A stretch of DNA of 64,000 bases from NCBI GenBank assembly GCA_026225945.1, contig JAMJFZ010000818.1, positions 2,647,501-2,711,500 of the forward strand. The letters are read 5' to 3'. The position numbers and the translations under genes are program-made. Each line of letters begins with the position of its first letter. The first letter of the stretch is position 1. This document shows, piece after piece, positions 10,943-22,420 of this stretch. The notes below the pieces were generated by a model. That model did not search any database. It was given only the letters and a program-made list of their open reading frames with translations, and had not been told where the DNA came from. This DNA comes from Cricetomys ansorgei. Taxonomy: Eukaryota > Chordata > Mammalia > Rodentia > Nesomyidae.

Positions 10943-11245
10943 AGGGGCTGGGAAGACAGCTCACTTGGCCACATGCTTGCCTTGCATATATGAGGATGTG
11001 AGTTCAAACCCCCGGACCCACTTTTAAAAGAGCCGAACAGTCATAGTGGCGCATGCTTGTAATCCCAGCACTAGGGTGGTCGAGACAGGAGGATGGATCT
11101 CTAGGGTTCCCTGGTCAGCCAGCCTAGCCTACTTGGTGAATTCCAGAATGGTGAAGAGTCTGTTTAAAGAAAAAAGGTGGATGGAGCCTGAATTCAGGTT
11201 ATCCACATGCACATGCACATGCGTTCACACATGTGCACACATGCG
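10943..11245 (+). mobile_element. B3 SINE
   Basis: Head 'aggggctgggaagacagctc', middle 'gtaatcccagcactagggtg', then 'cagccagcctagcctacttg' and a CA-rich tail. Full-length B3 layout. Confidence 0.85.
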
Positions 11246-12944
11246 CACTGGTACAAGCACGATGTATGCACAATCACTGTAGCATTCAAAAGTGTGGAAT
11301 GTCCCCATCCCACTCTGTGGCTTCCATTTCAACTCTTGCCTGATCCTTTCTCTTATTTCCCCGAGGGAAGGCATTTCTGACATCCTGTGTGTGTGCACAC
11401 ACTTGTGTACACATGTACATATGTGTACATACACATATACACTATTCACACATATACACACATGCACACATACACAGTTGACCTTGAGCCCTAACTCCAA
11501 GAACTCTTCGAGAGCAAGGATTTGTCACTGTGAGGAAAAGAGAGAACCCCTCCCCTATTATTCATAAGAACTTAAGAAAAGAGATTTACAGTGGCTTGGA
11601 GGCAGTGTTATTAGGAGATTTTTTTTCATCCTTCCTTCAGGGATTCTCACGCAAGACATCTGTGTTTACACATGAGCACATCCAAGCACCCTGAATGATC
11701 TGCCCTCTCTGGAACGCGATCTTCGGGAAGGTGGTTCTCAGTCTGACCCACTCTGGTTCAGGAAAAGAGAGTCTGGAATCAGAAAAGCGAAGCCTGATCA
11801 ATATCTACCAGGCGCTACTTTATCAATAGAGCTTGAGTGTGATTAAACGGACTGATAAAATGAGACTCTGGATAGCCCATACTCTTGCATTCTCACCGCC
11901 CCCCAAAATGTCTAAACTCTCTCAGGACTCAAAAAGCATTTTTGGGGTGCTTTTTGACTGGTGGATGATAGGTTTGTCTGTGCCACATAACTCTAAGGGA
12001 CTTGGGTCTCAATGGGCTTCTGTGTTCACTGAAATGAGTCTTCTTCCTTCATCTACCCTGACACACAGTTCAAGGACTGACTTGTGAGGTGTGAAGAAAC
12101 AGAGACCTGGGAGCCAAAGCCAACTGTAGGTCCTGGATCCCAACAGAGAAATGGATTCTATTTGGATGTTTAAAAGGAGAGACGTTTATACAGGGAGTTA
12201 TTTATGGAGCTGTGGGTGAGACACTAGGGGACTTCTAATGACCCTGGGACACAGGATGTTGTGATGACAGGAAGGAGTAGAATTCCCAGGGTCCAGTGAG
12301 AACTTGAACATGGAGGTGGGGTCCCCTAGTAAGAGACATTTACATGGTGGGCACAACCACCTCTAACAAGAAGGTACAGAGACAGAGGGTGTGGAGGTGT
12401 GGACGTCCTGGAACGTCTCTTCCCACTCTCAATCCACTGCTTGTGACTCCCATTGGCTAAGCCCAGCTGAAACCTGATGGCCAGGGAAGCAGAGCCCATC
12501 TGGTCCCTGGGGGGCTGCGGTGAGGACAGAGCAGAGGGACACACGTTTGGAGATGAAGAGAGCGGCATAGGAGAATCCGCATCCTTGATGCAGGATAGCA
12601 AAGGATGGGGCAGTGCCACCTGCACATCGGTTGAGAGACGCTGGGAACAAAGCGTATTGGGTGATGTTGATAGGCAGGATTAGTACTAAAGTCCCCTCAT
12701 GTTTTAGGGAGGTGGCATTTTCTAGTGAACACTGGACTTCGGTTGGGGTGGTATCTGGAGACAGAGAACAAAGAACAGGTCTCTGGGCCTTGGTGTCCTC
12801 AAAGTTTGCTAAGTAAAGGGTACTTCCCATGGTGCCAGCCTCCAAGATGACCCCGAATGGTCTCATGGTGACGTAATGCACCGATGGCATCCAGCAGAAG
12901 CCATGACGTGTCACTTTCGAGATAGGCAGCAAAGATACAGCAAT
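11246..12944. other. unique stretch with one CA/TG-rich tract
   Basis: An imperfect GTGTGCACACAC-type tract with CATACA units lies at 11387-11477. The rest (about 1.5 kb) has no recognised repeat. The 213-codon minus frame at 12429-13070 runs through the CT-rich tract on its right, so its Glu/Gly-rich start is a composition artefact. Confidence 0.4.
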
Positions 12945-13115
12945 CTCTCCATTCTCTTCCTCTTCTTCCTCTTCTTTTTCCTCCTTCTCGCCTCCCCTTC
13001 CTCTCTTCCCACCAAGAGCTCCTATGTCCTCTCCTTCTCCAGCTTCTCCTTTTCCATTCTTCTCTCCCACCCCTCTCTTTGTTCCTCCATTCCTTCCCTT
13101 CTGCCCTCCTTTTGT
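12945..13115. repeat. CT-rich polypyrimidine tract
   Basis: Plus strand is almost only C and T (TTCC, CTTCT and CTCC units). Old simple repeat. Confidence 0.85.
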
Positions 13116-13532
13116 ATTGGCCTGAGAAAACTACTTCCGAAGCAGCGGCCCTCCGGAGAGGCTCACATCATGAATCGTTTAGGTTTCCTGCTACCACTTT
13201 ATAAAAAACCTCGGAAATGGGTTTGTGCCCAGTTGAACCTTCAGCTGAGACAGCTACCCTCCTGACCACATCTGTGTGACTTCACGTGAACCAGCAAGCC
13301 AGAATCACAGGGAGGCTGCTCCCGTAGTTCTGATCATCAGAAGGTGTGAGTACAGTTTTAAATCACTCATTTCTGGGCAAGAGTATCACACTAAGAGCCT
13401 GGCAGTCCGAATAATTTGCATAGTCACGAATTAGTGGTTATTACTATGCACTAGACTCTTTTATTCTATGCTTATTCAGGAAGCCAGAGAACCACCCTCA
13501 TTTAAATACGTGGCAAAGTGCTTCTCTTACTA

Positions 13533-13690
13533 AGAACTGAGACTCAGTTTCCCCAGTTCACAGTGAGGATGGCAGCAATGTCTATCACAGGGCTGTCCGA
13601 GGACTGGATGGAATAAGATGTTCCGAGTGCCAAGGATAGTACCTGAAACACAGACTGTCCAACGAATTCAGCTCCTATTAGTCAGGAAGG
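13533..13690 (+). mobile_element. MIR SINE relic
   Basis: 'gagactcagtttccccagtt', 'ggactggatggaataagatg' and 'gtacctgaaacacagactgt' follow the order of the MIR 3' half. Ancient mammalian element. Confidence 0.65.
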
Positions 13691-13714
13691 GAAAACGGTT
13701 CCTAATGAAGAGGT

Positions 13715-14045
13715 CTGTGGCAGTCACTGTGACCAAGTAGATGACTTAAGAAACAGAGGTTTATTTTGTCGCGTGCCTCAGGACACACAGTCCCCTGTCT
13801 CAGACAAGCGGCATGGCTAGAATGGACCCTGCCCACAGCAGTGAGAGCACCTGGCTAGTTACATGTCAGGAGCTGATGGGGGCGGAGGCCTTGGGCACGA
13901 AGCAGGGCTGGGCTATAATCCAGACCCATCCCTGTGCCCGTATGCCAACAGTTAGGTTCCACCACTTCCCCCAAACAGCTCTGCCTACTGGCTACTGAGT
14001 GTTCAAACACGTGAGCGACTAGGCGACACTTCTCTTGCAAACACT
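13715..14045 (-). mobile_element. rodent MaLR-type LTR relic
   Basis: 'gaaacagaggtttattttgt' near the left and 'gctactgagtgttcaaacac' near the right repeat the layout of the element at 336-679, suggesting the same broad family in reverse orientation. Confidence 0.45.
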
Positions 14046-14719
14046 GACCAGGTTCCCAGGGAGACCTGGGAGGAAAGTTCGCCACTGCTCCACGATGTAG
14101 TTCAGCTTTAATTTCCCGTGCCTGATTGAGGACAAATCTGTTTGTTCTCAGTGGCTGCCATGCACGGAGACGCCCCTCCCAAACAGCCAGCTCTCTGAAA
14201 GTCCTCCACCCCAACCGTGAAGAATCGACTGTCTCCACCCGTGCCTCCCTGGCAGAAAAGGGAATCCCTGATTTTCTGGACATGTTCTGTCGTTCGCTGG
14301 CTGCTTGCCCGGCTTTACTCAGGCTTTCCATTCTCTAATGACTCGGGGATGAGTGTGGGACTGAGTCATGGGGAGCCCGGTCGGGGTGTGGGTGGTCACG
14401 TGATGTGGACCCGAGTCGCACTGGCTGTTGGGGGGTGGTGCTCACGGACCTACAGAAAACAGTACCATGCACCAGAGAGCAAAGAGAGCAGGCACCAAGG
14501 TCAGACATGATTCCTGGTAGGTAGTCTGGGAAACTGCAGCGTTTTCCCATTAGGAGGGGGAAGAACTGAACAGGAGCTTGGTCTTAAGAGTTCTCAGCTC
14601 CATGCTCTGATTAGCTTTGAGGACAACTTTCCTCAAACAAAGGAGAGGTGGGGAACCATGCTATTTTCAAATGTTAACACCACCCCCTGGGACCAGGTAC
14701 AAAGGAAGTATCAGTGGCA
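14046..14719. other. unassigned stretch
   Basis: No repeat recognised. The 158-codon minus frame 13855-14331 overlaps the LTR relic and other frames and shows no domain. Confidence 0.4.
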
Positions 14720-14815
14720 GGGCAATGCTGCTCAGCAGAGAGCAGGGGAAGCATGTGGAAGGCCCTAGGTTCCACCCCTAGCTCTGTAGAACAAAACAGA
14801 ACAGCTAAGAAAACA
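14720..14815 (+). mobile_element. ID-like SINE, diverged
   Basis: 'aaggccctaggttccacccc' followed by 'tagctctgtagaac' and an A-rich tail resembles an ID element. The head is poorly preserved. Confidence 0.5.
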
Positions 14816-15335
14816 AGTCAATTTCTTCCTCAAGCACAGGAAGATTATACAAGAGGACAGAGTAGACTGGTCGGGGGCAAAGTGGGTAGGGCGTTTTTAT
14901 TTTGTCTAGTGTAGCCCGTATTTTCATGTTCACTCACCCAGAAGAGTGTGTGGGCGGCTACGTTTTTGAGCCATGCTGTTTGCAACTGGGGGAAATCTCC
15001 GGTCACAAGATCGTTCATCCATGGTTGACCAACGAGATCTGATTCTGAGACCGTCGGAAGTGGAATACTCGACAATCAGGTACAGAAAAAGACCAAAAAT
15101 CCCAGCACACAGTGTCATCTGATTAATGAATCATGTCCTACTATACTGAGAATCACAATTCTTTTTTGAGTGATCACTGGTGAATATGTATGTATGAATG
15201 AAAACGAAAATTCTAGGTGCCTGGAAAATCACACGCTACTCTGTGAACAGCCCTGAGAGGCGGCACAGCTTTAGGAACAATTAGAACTAAAACAGGATTT
15301 ATGTAAAAATTAATCTATAAAAATCTAGAGCGTTT
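14816..15335. other. unassigned stretch
   Basis: No supported feature. AT-rich to the right of 15120. Confidence 0.4.
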
Positions 15336-15521
15336 GGGCCAGCAAAATGGCTCAGTAGGTAAAGGTGCTTGCCGCCAAGCCTGACGACCTGAGTTCAATC
15401 CCTGGGACCCACATGATGAAAGCAGAGAACCTACTCTTACAGGCAGTCCTCTGATCTCCACGTGTGCACAGTGCTATGTACACATCACACATACACACAC
15501 ACACACAAAATAAATGTAAAG
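15336..15521 (+). mobile_element. B3 SINE
   Basis: 'ccagcaaaatggctcagtag', 'gcttgccgccaagcctgacg', 'acctgagttcaatccctggg', ending in (CA)n and AAATAAATG. Typical B3A-like layout. Confidence 0.88.
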
Positions 15522-16174
15522 AAACCCCACAGTATTCTACACGTTTGCAATAAGCATGTTTGTGGCTGGCGTATCGTTACTTTTTATCAGGCAATTTAAA
15601 GATGAGAGGTGAAAACCAAGGGACCCCTGGGTGCTTTGGGTTTCTAAGCAAAAAGGAAGCTGGGTACCGCTAACCAGCTGCAGATGGAATGAAGGGAACA
15701 GGAAGTCGGGAACGAAGGCTGCGAACAGTAGAAGTCAGACACCGAAAGACTGGCGTGTCCAGCTGTGCGTGGGGAACTAAACATCACGTGTACCGTGAAT
15801 TTGGGGGTGGAGGAATTGACAGGGTCGGGAGACTCCCCATCGTCTGTTGTCAACACTGCCTGGCCAGCCCTCATTGGATGCTCAGCCTCACCGCTCGTCT
15901 TTCTTTCTTCTTATTGGCTGCCGTCTCTGTTCAGACAAGCGGGAAGGCGTTCAAGCCCGTGTGCACCACCCGCCCCTCCGCCACATCCTTGCTTCCCTGC
16001 CCCCCAGTTTGTTCTTACCTCTTCTCCATCCTTTCTCTCCATTGCTCATTCCATAATTTCCTTCCTCTGGTCCCTTTTGCTTTTCTTTCCGTGCGTGTCT
16101 GTTCGATTCCCCTCTTCTATTGCTGTTCTCCTTCTAGAACGTTCACTATCTGACTTAGGCCCCTAGACCACCAC
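15522..16174. other. unassigned stretch
   Basis: No interspersed repeat recognised. Open frames of 133 and 154 codons overlap here on plus (15689-16166) with a C/T-rich right half and no recognisable domain. Confidence 0.4.
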
Positions 16175-16194
16175 CAGCAGCAGCAGCAGCAGCA
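16175..16194. repeat. (CAG)n trinucleotide repeat
   Basis: Six to seven CAG units after a CCA step. Not in a supported reading frame. Confidence 0.9.
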
Positions 16195-16247
16195 CTCAGA
16201 ACAAATATCTGTTATAATGGCAATGCTGGTCTTCCTCCCCCCCCCAG

Positions 16248-16352
16248 ACCCGCTGTATCAGACACTTGGGGAGCAGAGCCCAGTGAGCTGTGTTTTAATC
16301 AGCCCCCCAGGGAATCTGAAGGCACGTTCAAGTTTGAGACTCCTTGTCTTAG
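16248..16352 (+). mobile_element. MER5A-type hAT relic
   Basis: 'ctgtatcagacacttgggga', 'gtgagctgtgttttaatcag' and 'gttcaagtttgagactcctt' follow the MER5A wording in order. A non-autonomous DNA transposon relic shared by placental mammals. Confidence 0.75.
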
Positions 16353-16429
16353 AGGGAATGTCAATTTACCGAAACATGTGAGTATCTTTGAGTGCTGATC
16401 CAATAAGCCTTCATTTCTAAACATGTAAA

Positions 16430-16560
16430 ACCCTCCTGTGCCCATTAACTAATTAGGACGTCAGACCACCAGCCTGGCTGAGGCGCTTTCAGAAACAACA
16501 CGAGCAATTACGCTCAAGTTCTCCGATTACCGTCAGGCTGTTAAATCCCTTGGTCAACCT
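16430..16560. other. candidate conserved non-coding block
   Basis: Repeat-free, with 'cattaactaattaggacgtc' and 'aacacgagcaattacgctca'. Homeodomain-type TAATTA/CAATTA cores and even CpG retention suggest constraint. Inference only. Confidence 0.25.
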
Positions 16561-16817
16561 GTGTCTTACACACACCCCCACCCCCACCCCACGTGCTGCC
16601 TCACTTCCCCTCTTCCTCTGCTTGCCTCTCAGCTGTACAAATCAGGGGGCCATGGGACTTCTATCCTGGAGACTTGTCAGTCTGCTAAAGTATGCTTCTC
16701 AGATACTGATAAAGATGGTCACTGGGGAAAGGTGCCATTGGCCAATCCTGGCAAAGGATGGCAGACTCTTCAGGGCCCAAGTACCCGGTGGAATTAGAAT
16801 TCCAAACTTGGTCTAGA

Positions 16818-17112
16818 CCAATGGCTGTTGGTCAAGCGCATGCTGCACCAGCATGAGTACTCAGATTTGGGTCCCTAGCATACTCGTGAAAAGCCATGTA
16901 CAGTAGAAGGCTTCTATAACTCCAGGGTTGGGGAGACAGAGAAAACAGGATCGATGAGGCCCGGTGAGCCTAACTGCATATGTGAGCTCCGGGTTCAGTG
17001 AGAGACCCTGTCTCAAGAAACAGGATGAAGAAGGACTGAGGAACCCCCCCACACCCCGCCCCGAGGATGGTCTCTAACCTCCACACAGATACACATGTGT
17101 GTGTGTATACAC
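16818..17112 (+). mobile_element. B3-type SINE
   Basis: 'ccgggttcagtgagagaccc', 'tggtctctaacctccacaca' and a CA/GT tail mark a B3. Further CA-rich sequence (17572-17602) lies on the far side of the LTR that follows, so the LTR may have split the tail. Confidence 0.72.
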
Positions 17113-17117
17113 CCGCC

Positions 17118-17545
17118 GTACTGGCTAGTTTTATGTCAAGTCAACACAAGCTAGAGTCATCAGAGGGAGTCTCAATTGAGAAAATGTCTCTTTTAAGACC
17201 GGGCTGCGGGCAAACTTGTAGGGAATTTTTTAAACTGGTGATTGATGAGGGAGGGCTGGAGGGCCCAGCCCATTGTGGGTGGGACCATTTCTGGGTTGGT
17301 GGTCTAGGGTGCCATAAAAATGCCAGCTGAGCAAGTGATAAGGAGCAAGCCAGTAAGCAGCACCCCCCCCTCCCTGGCCTCTGCATCAGCTCCTGCCTCC
17401 AGGTTCCTGCCTTGCTTCAGTTCCTGTCCTGACTTCCTTGATGATAAACGATGATGTGGAAACATAAGTTGAATAAATCTTCTCCTCCCCAAATTAATTT
17501 GGTCATGGTGTTTCATCACAGCAATAGTAATTCTGACTAAGACAA
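17118..17545 (+). mobile_element. ORR1-type MaLR LTR
   Basis: Starts 'actggctagttttatgtcaa', contains 'aagccagtaagcagcacccc' and 'ttgaataaatcttctcctcc' (AATAAA signal), and ends 'attctgactaagaca'. A full-length solo LTR of the ORR1 group. Confidence 0.92.
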
Positions 17546-17979
17546 ACGTTGAACAGGCTATTAAATATACAGGCACACATACACAAGCATGCACACTCAC
17601 ACTGAAGTCCTGAGCTTGACTTCAGAACTCCAGCCTGCAGAATGGAGCCCTCCACAGGAGAGGTGCATTTGGGAGACGCTGTTCCCGGACACTCATACTT
17701 TCCTCTCCCAAGGCATCAGCCATCGTCAGTAGCAAGTGACACGGAGTGAAGAAGCCACTATCACGATCAGTAAAATATGCTGACCTGGAAATGCGCAGGG
17801 ATGGAGACAATGGCTCCTCAACATTCCTCCATGCTGTCAGATCAATGGACAGTGACTAAGTTTCCAGAACGATCTGTGAGGATGTTCATCTGGTTACAGT
17901 GACTGTGGTGGACTTCAGGATAAAGGCTGAGCAAGTCTCCCTTGCATCATGCTCCTTAAGCAAGCCAGAACTTCCTCCA
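17546..17979. other. unassigned stretch with CA-rich left end
   Basis: The left 60 bases are CA-rich and could be the displaced tail of the B3 at 16818. The rest is unrecognised. Confidence 0.4.
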
Positions 17980-18082
17980 AGGATTCTAATTCAGCAGACC
18001 TGGCACATGGCCTGGGAGTCTAGATTTTTATAACAGCTCCCAGGAGGTTCAGATGTAACCAAGGGTTGAAAAACCACCGATT
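17980..18082 (+). mobile_element. MER5A/B-type hAT relic
   Basis: 'attctaattcagcagacctg' followed by 'ataacagctcccaggaggtt' and 'aagggttgaaaaaccaccg' fits MER5-group order. Confidence 0.65.
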
Positions 18083-18438
18083 TATGCGAATCTCTGCATG
18101 GCGTTTAAATAATGGTGTATCTCATCCTGAGATGAGAACCAAGAATGCCTACAGCCTTTGAAATGATGTGATTGAAGACAGATCGTTTTTCAAACCCTCC
18201 TTGGAGCCCTCAGCAGGTGAAAGAAGACTAGGGTTTTGCCTGAGAGTCATGACTGAACTGAGAGAGGGAGATTCTTCGTCTCCAATAAACCTAAAATCTA
18301 CAAGATCAGTGTTTAGTTCGGTGACAGAGAAAAATAAATAAATAATTCAGAGGGAAAACGGAAAACATTTACAGCCCCCTTTCCCTCAGTAAACTTTAAA
18401 ATAGTTTTATTGAGTCCCTAAGGGGAAAACATTATTAC

Positions 18439-18464
18439 TTTTTGTTTGTTTGTTTGTTTGTTTT
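18439..18464. repeat. (GTTT)n simple repeat
   Basis: Five to six GTTT units. Confidence 0.93.
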
Positions 18465-18679
18465 AAATCACTCAGTGTGTCTGTCTTGGTGGTCTTCAGC
18501 CTGCTTTTAGCAGCAGAAGTATATTCAAGAGAAGCATTGGCATCCAACCTCGGTGATGTAGAACATGTTCCCAGAAGGCCACCCTAAGTCAGGGGCCCTC
18601 TTCTCACGGATATTTGGAAGCAGTAGAAGTATGAGCTAGGAACAAGAGCAGGAAATCCATAACCTAGTTTGCAGATGAG

Positions 18680-18705
18680 ACACACACACACACACACACA
18701 CACAC
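18680..18705. repeat. (CA)n microsatellite
   Basis: About 13 CA units. Confidence 0.95.
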
Positions 18706-19994
18706 CATACCACTGAGATGAGCATTCCCTCTGTACCAAAATTCAAGGTTATCTCATTAGTAACATGTCAGCAGATTTCTCTTTGTATAAGTCTGAGATT
18801 CGGTAGGGTTTATACCTGTCTTATGTCACCCTCCTCACGACGGCAGCCGCTGTGGTTGTCCTTACCCGACACTGTCTTCATACTTCCAAGGGTAAGTAAT
18901 TAGGGCAGAACCACTGACAATAATCAACCAATTAAAAGTGAATAAACACAGAACCCAGACTCCTGACTCCTGACTAGGAGTGATTTTTATCTGTAGTAAT
19001 GACTAAATTAATAAGAACTGAGACTTCCTGGGTGCTTTTTTTTTTTTTTCCTTCTTCTTCTTTTTGGACAATATTTCCAGATTCCGTTGTTTATTAAGAG
19101 CTTTTCTGAGGTCTGGCTGACACAGAAAAGCAAACAGATAAACCTTGCTATGTGGAATGCATATGATTTGATGAGTTCGGACAAGTGTATGATCTTGTAA
19201 AACCTTCGGGAGTGTGAATGGATAGTAGACTTCAATATAAGACCCTAAATTGCAAAAGTCCTCAAAGGAAACAGATAGGAAATGCTCTGGTGGGATTTAC
19301 TGAGACGGAATTTTGAAGCAAAGGTAGAAAAGCACCAAGATGCCTCTAGAGGCATCCGGAGGAGGGATGCCCCCCAGGTGTGATGCCGCTGGGTATTACG
19401 AGAAGTAAATGAGGACAGCAGAGAGGCTTCAAGAAGTAACACAGATGCTGAGTTGGATCTGCAGTGATGGCAAAGGGAGATAGTCCTTTTCTTTTCATCT
19501 CTTGACGGCTGAAGAAATTCACTAAACACCATGCCTTCGACGACGGGATAACGGGTTTGTGTTAATAAGCATTTGCTTTTTATGTTTTTAACTACATTTC
19601 TTAAGAAATATTCTCACGATCTGGCGCTGGCTAAATTGGAGTGGTGTGCTATCTGCATGAACAGGGACGCTGCATACTTACAGAGTGTTGGTCTCTGATG
19701 GAGGAGCCGGTCTTACCCCTCAACGCAGAAGCCTGGTGAGATGGTTAACAATGTGGAACACAAGCCTAGCATCATTGGCAGCCCCTGAGGGCTTGTCAGA
19801 GCTCTGTATCCTTGGCTCTCACCTGGGACTTGCTGCAGCAGATGCTTCAGGACAGGGCCAGCTGCGTAGTGAGGATGGATCACACAGGGCATGCTGACGG
19901 TCACTCAGGCTAGAACACCAATTGCTCTTTGTGAGATTTTGGAGGCTAGAGCTCCCCTTTGACCTCACTCTTGACAGTCAAACTCTCTAGACCC

Positions 19995-20140
19995 TGGTGG
20001 TTAAGAGCTCAGACACCCCCAACTAGCTTGACAACCGCAGCCAAGACATAACTGTTTTGCTATGTGGTTTGTTTACCTGTAAGATGATATAGCAGTGTCT
20101 CCGCACAGTAGAGGGGAAGAGGTGCTGTGAGATTACGTGT
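19995..20140 (+). mobile_element. MIR SINE relic
   Basis: 'ctggtggttaagagctcaga' is the MIR core A-box wording, followed by 'gtttacctgtaagatgatat' and 'gaggtgctgtgagattacg' in MIR order. Confidence 0.6.
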
Positions 20141-20701
20141 CATACCAAACATGGCCTTGCTCAATGAGGTTGGCCTCTGATCACAGCAGCCAGGCTCCCT
20201 GCTGGAATACAAGTGCTTTAGAAAGAGACACCATGTCGCCTAGGTTGCTTCTCCTCCACACAGTGGCCATCAGTAGGCTAGGCACTGAGCATGTGTACTT
20301 GCACCCCTTTTGGTTATGGCTTGCCAGCTGTAGGAAGTTTAGATCTCGGTCTGTTATGCTTGCTGGAGGCACAGAGCACTCCTCTGCTCCTGTCTTTAAC
20401 TCGGACATCTTGTGTGTACCAGGCCAGAGGCCAGACCCAGTTCAAACATGACATCAGACAATGTCCCTATGGAACAGCAAGGAGGAAAAACTCAGAGACT
20501 CCTGGTGCCTTTCCCAGAACTAACAGCTGGTAAATGGCAGAACTGAGATTAATGAAAGAAAGATTGTGTCCAAATATGAAATGTATTTCTTTTCTATAGA
20601 GGGGAAAAAGGTGACTTCTTTTAGATAGACTTTCTTTTCCTTTACTGACTGTTGCAAATAGATTAAAACAGGAAATGACTCATAGCTTCTATATCTGTTT
20701 T
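20141..20701. other. unassigned stretch
   Basis: No repeat or gene recognised. Confidence 0.4.
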
Positions 20702-20846
20702 AAAGATTTGTTTTTACTTATGTGTATGTGCTTGTGTCTGTGTATATATGTAGATCATGTTTGTGAGATGCCTGTGGAGGCCAGAAAAGGGATATGGATG
20801 TTTTGAAGCTGAAGATACTGGCGGCTGAAGGCTGTCTGATGTGGAA
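20702..20846 (-). mobile_element. B2/B3-type SINE fragment, reverse
   Basis: 'aaagatttgtttttacttat' and 'gcctgtggaggccagaaaag' are reverse B2/B3 tail-side wording. The head is replaced by the TG/TATG array. Confidence 0.6.
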
Positions 20847-21120
20847 GCTGTGTATGTGTGTATGTATGTATATGTGTGTATATACATGTATGTGTATGTA
20901 TGTATGTATGTGTGTATTATGCACATGTATATATACGTATGTGTATGTGTGTGTATATATGTATGTAGGTATATGTATGTGTGTATGTATATGCATGTAT
21001 GTATATGGGTGTATATATGTGTAGTTATGCACATACATATGTGTATGTGTGTATAAGTGTATATATGTAAGTATATGCATGTATGTATATTGTGTGTATA
21101 TGTGTGTGTAAGTATGCATG
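20847..21120. repeat. long imperfect TG/TATG array
   Basis: About 270 bp of mixed TGTA, TG and TA units. Apparent frames such as a 147-codon minus-strand one (20718-21161) translate it into His/Thr/Ile repeats and are artefacts. Confidence 0.95.
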
Positions 21121-21230
21121 CAATTTAAAGTATTGAGGATTGAACCTAGACTTCTGTACACTCCAAGCTAGTCTTGAATTTGGGATGCTCTTAACCTCAG
21201 CCTCCTAAGAACTGGAACCACAACCAGTCC
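21121..21230 (-). mobile_element. ID-like fragment after TG array
   Basis: 'agtattgaggattgaaccta' and 'gacttctgtacactccaagc' resemble a reverse ID head. A second copy of the same wording lies at 21508-21555. Confidence 0.4.
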
Positions 21231-21414
21231 CACCAGCTTATTTGTATTTATCGGATTTCCTATATAGTAGATGTTGTAGCTAGTTGGTGCTTGGAAGATA
21301 ACATTACATTAAATATCTTTTCAATTAAATATGTCATTTTGGGAATATTTAGTTAACTACCTCGGGGAAGAGTAGTAGAGGCGGATACTTGTATGCTTTA
21401 AAGCATTTTAAGTA

Positions 21415-21650
21415 GAATTTTAAATGAATTTTTTGAGAATTTCATACATGCAAACAATGTATGTGTGTGTATGTGTGTGTATATATATGTATATATATGC
21501 ATGCATGTAATTTGAAGTATTGAGGACTGAACATAGGCTTTTGCACACTCCAGGCAAATACCCCAAAACAGTGTGTTTTGATCATACCCCCCCTGACTCC
21601 TCCCAGGTCCACTCCCCCCACCCCCCACAAAGCCTTAATGAAGCTTTCCC
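21415..21650 (-). mobile_element. L1 3'-region fragment, interrupted
   Basis: 'ttttttgagaatttcataca' at the left and 'cctgactcctcccaggtcca' at the right are L1 3' UTR wording. A TG/TA tract and an ID-like piece (21460-21565) separate the halves. Family assignment is from memory. Confidence 0.5.
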
Positions 21651-22139
21651 CAGGTCTGTCTGCTTTCTGGCCACATCACAGTGGAGATGAGCCTCGTTCT
21701 ACGGGAGATGATGATTCTCTTTCTTAGGGTTTCTTTCCCAAGACAATTGCAGGCTTCTCCACACATCTCAGATGCATCGGCCCAGTGTTAGGTGGATGAG
21801 AAAGAGGTCCCACTTCCCACTGTGCCTCCTGGCTTTGCCCCATCCCAGCATCCTCTCTGCCTCATGCCAACTGGATTGCCTACTGCCTTGTATCTCAGCT
21901 GGAAGTTGAGATTCCGGCTATGAGTCTGCTTGACCTGCTGTGCCTCCACAAGCCAATAGACTGTTGTGTAGCTGCATTTTGGGGTGTTTGACTGCAATAG
22001 GGGTCCTGCCCCAGAAGTGTTAATTTCATAGGGTACTGACCACAGGAGTTTCCCTTCCAATCACTACCCGTCCCCACAATAGAAAGAAGAAAAGCAATCA
22101 TCCAGGGTACAGACAAGCCTTTATTTCTAGTCCCATGGC
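21651..22139. other. unassigned stretch
   Basis: No repeat or gene recognised. May continue the L1-related sequence at its left edge. Confidence 0.4.
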
Positions 22140-22420
22140 CTGAGCAATTATATAAAGTTGTGTTTTCTCTGGCGAGAACTGCCCTAGTGATTTTTTTTTT
22201 TCCTGTCAGTTTAGTCTATAAATGAAATGGAGTTACAGCTCCTATTAAAACAGAACACTGTGCCCTCAGTTGGCTCTTAACGGGTGGGAAAACCCCATTA
22301 AGTGCTTGTGAACTGTGTCTTAAATGTAGGAATTTTAATCCGGGGATCTAATAAATCCCTCTCCCCGACTCAAGTGAAAGTCTTAGGTTTTCCGGCATCC
22401 GATCGGTTATTTCTTCCCAA
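22140..22420. other. candidate conserved non-coding block
   Basis: Repeat-free block with two NK2-class-like motifs (ttaagtgcttg and ctcaagtgaaa), TAAT/TTAA-rich texture and retained CpGs such as ccgatcggtta. Inferred, not shown, to be constrained. Confidence 0.3.

Larger units (their letters stand above)
18083..19994. other. mostly unique stretch with short simple repeats
   Basis: Contains (GTTT)n at 18439-18464, (CA)n at 18680-18705 and a T run with CTT units at 19037-19065. No gene or SINE recognised in the remaining 1.7 kb. Confidence 0.5.

Noticed and set aside
12429..13070. 213-codon minus-strand frame, the longest in the window
   Set aside because: Its start is a Glu/Gly-rich translation of a polypyrimidine tract. 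No domain is recognisable and other frames overlap it.
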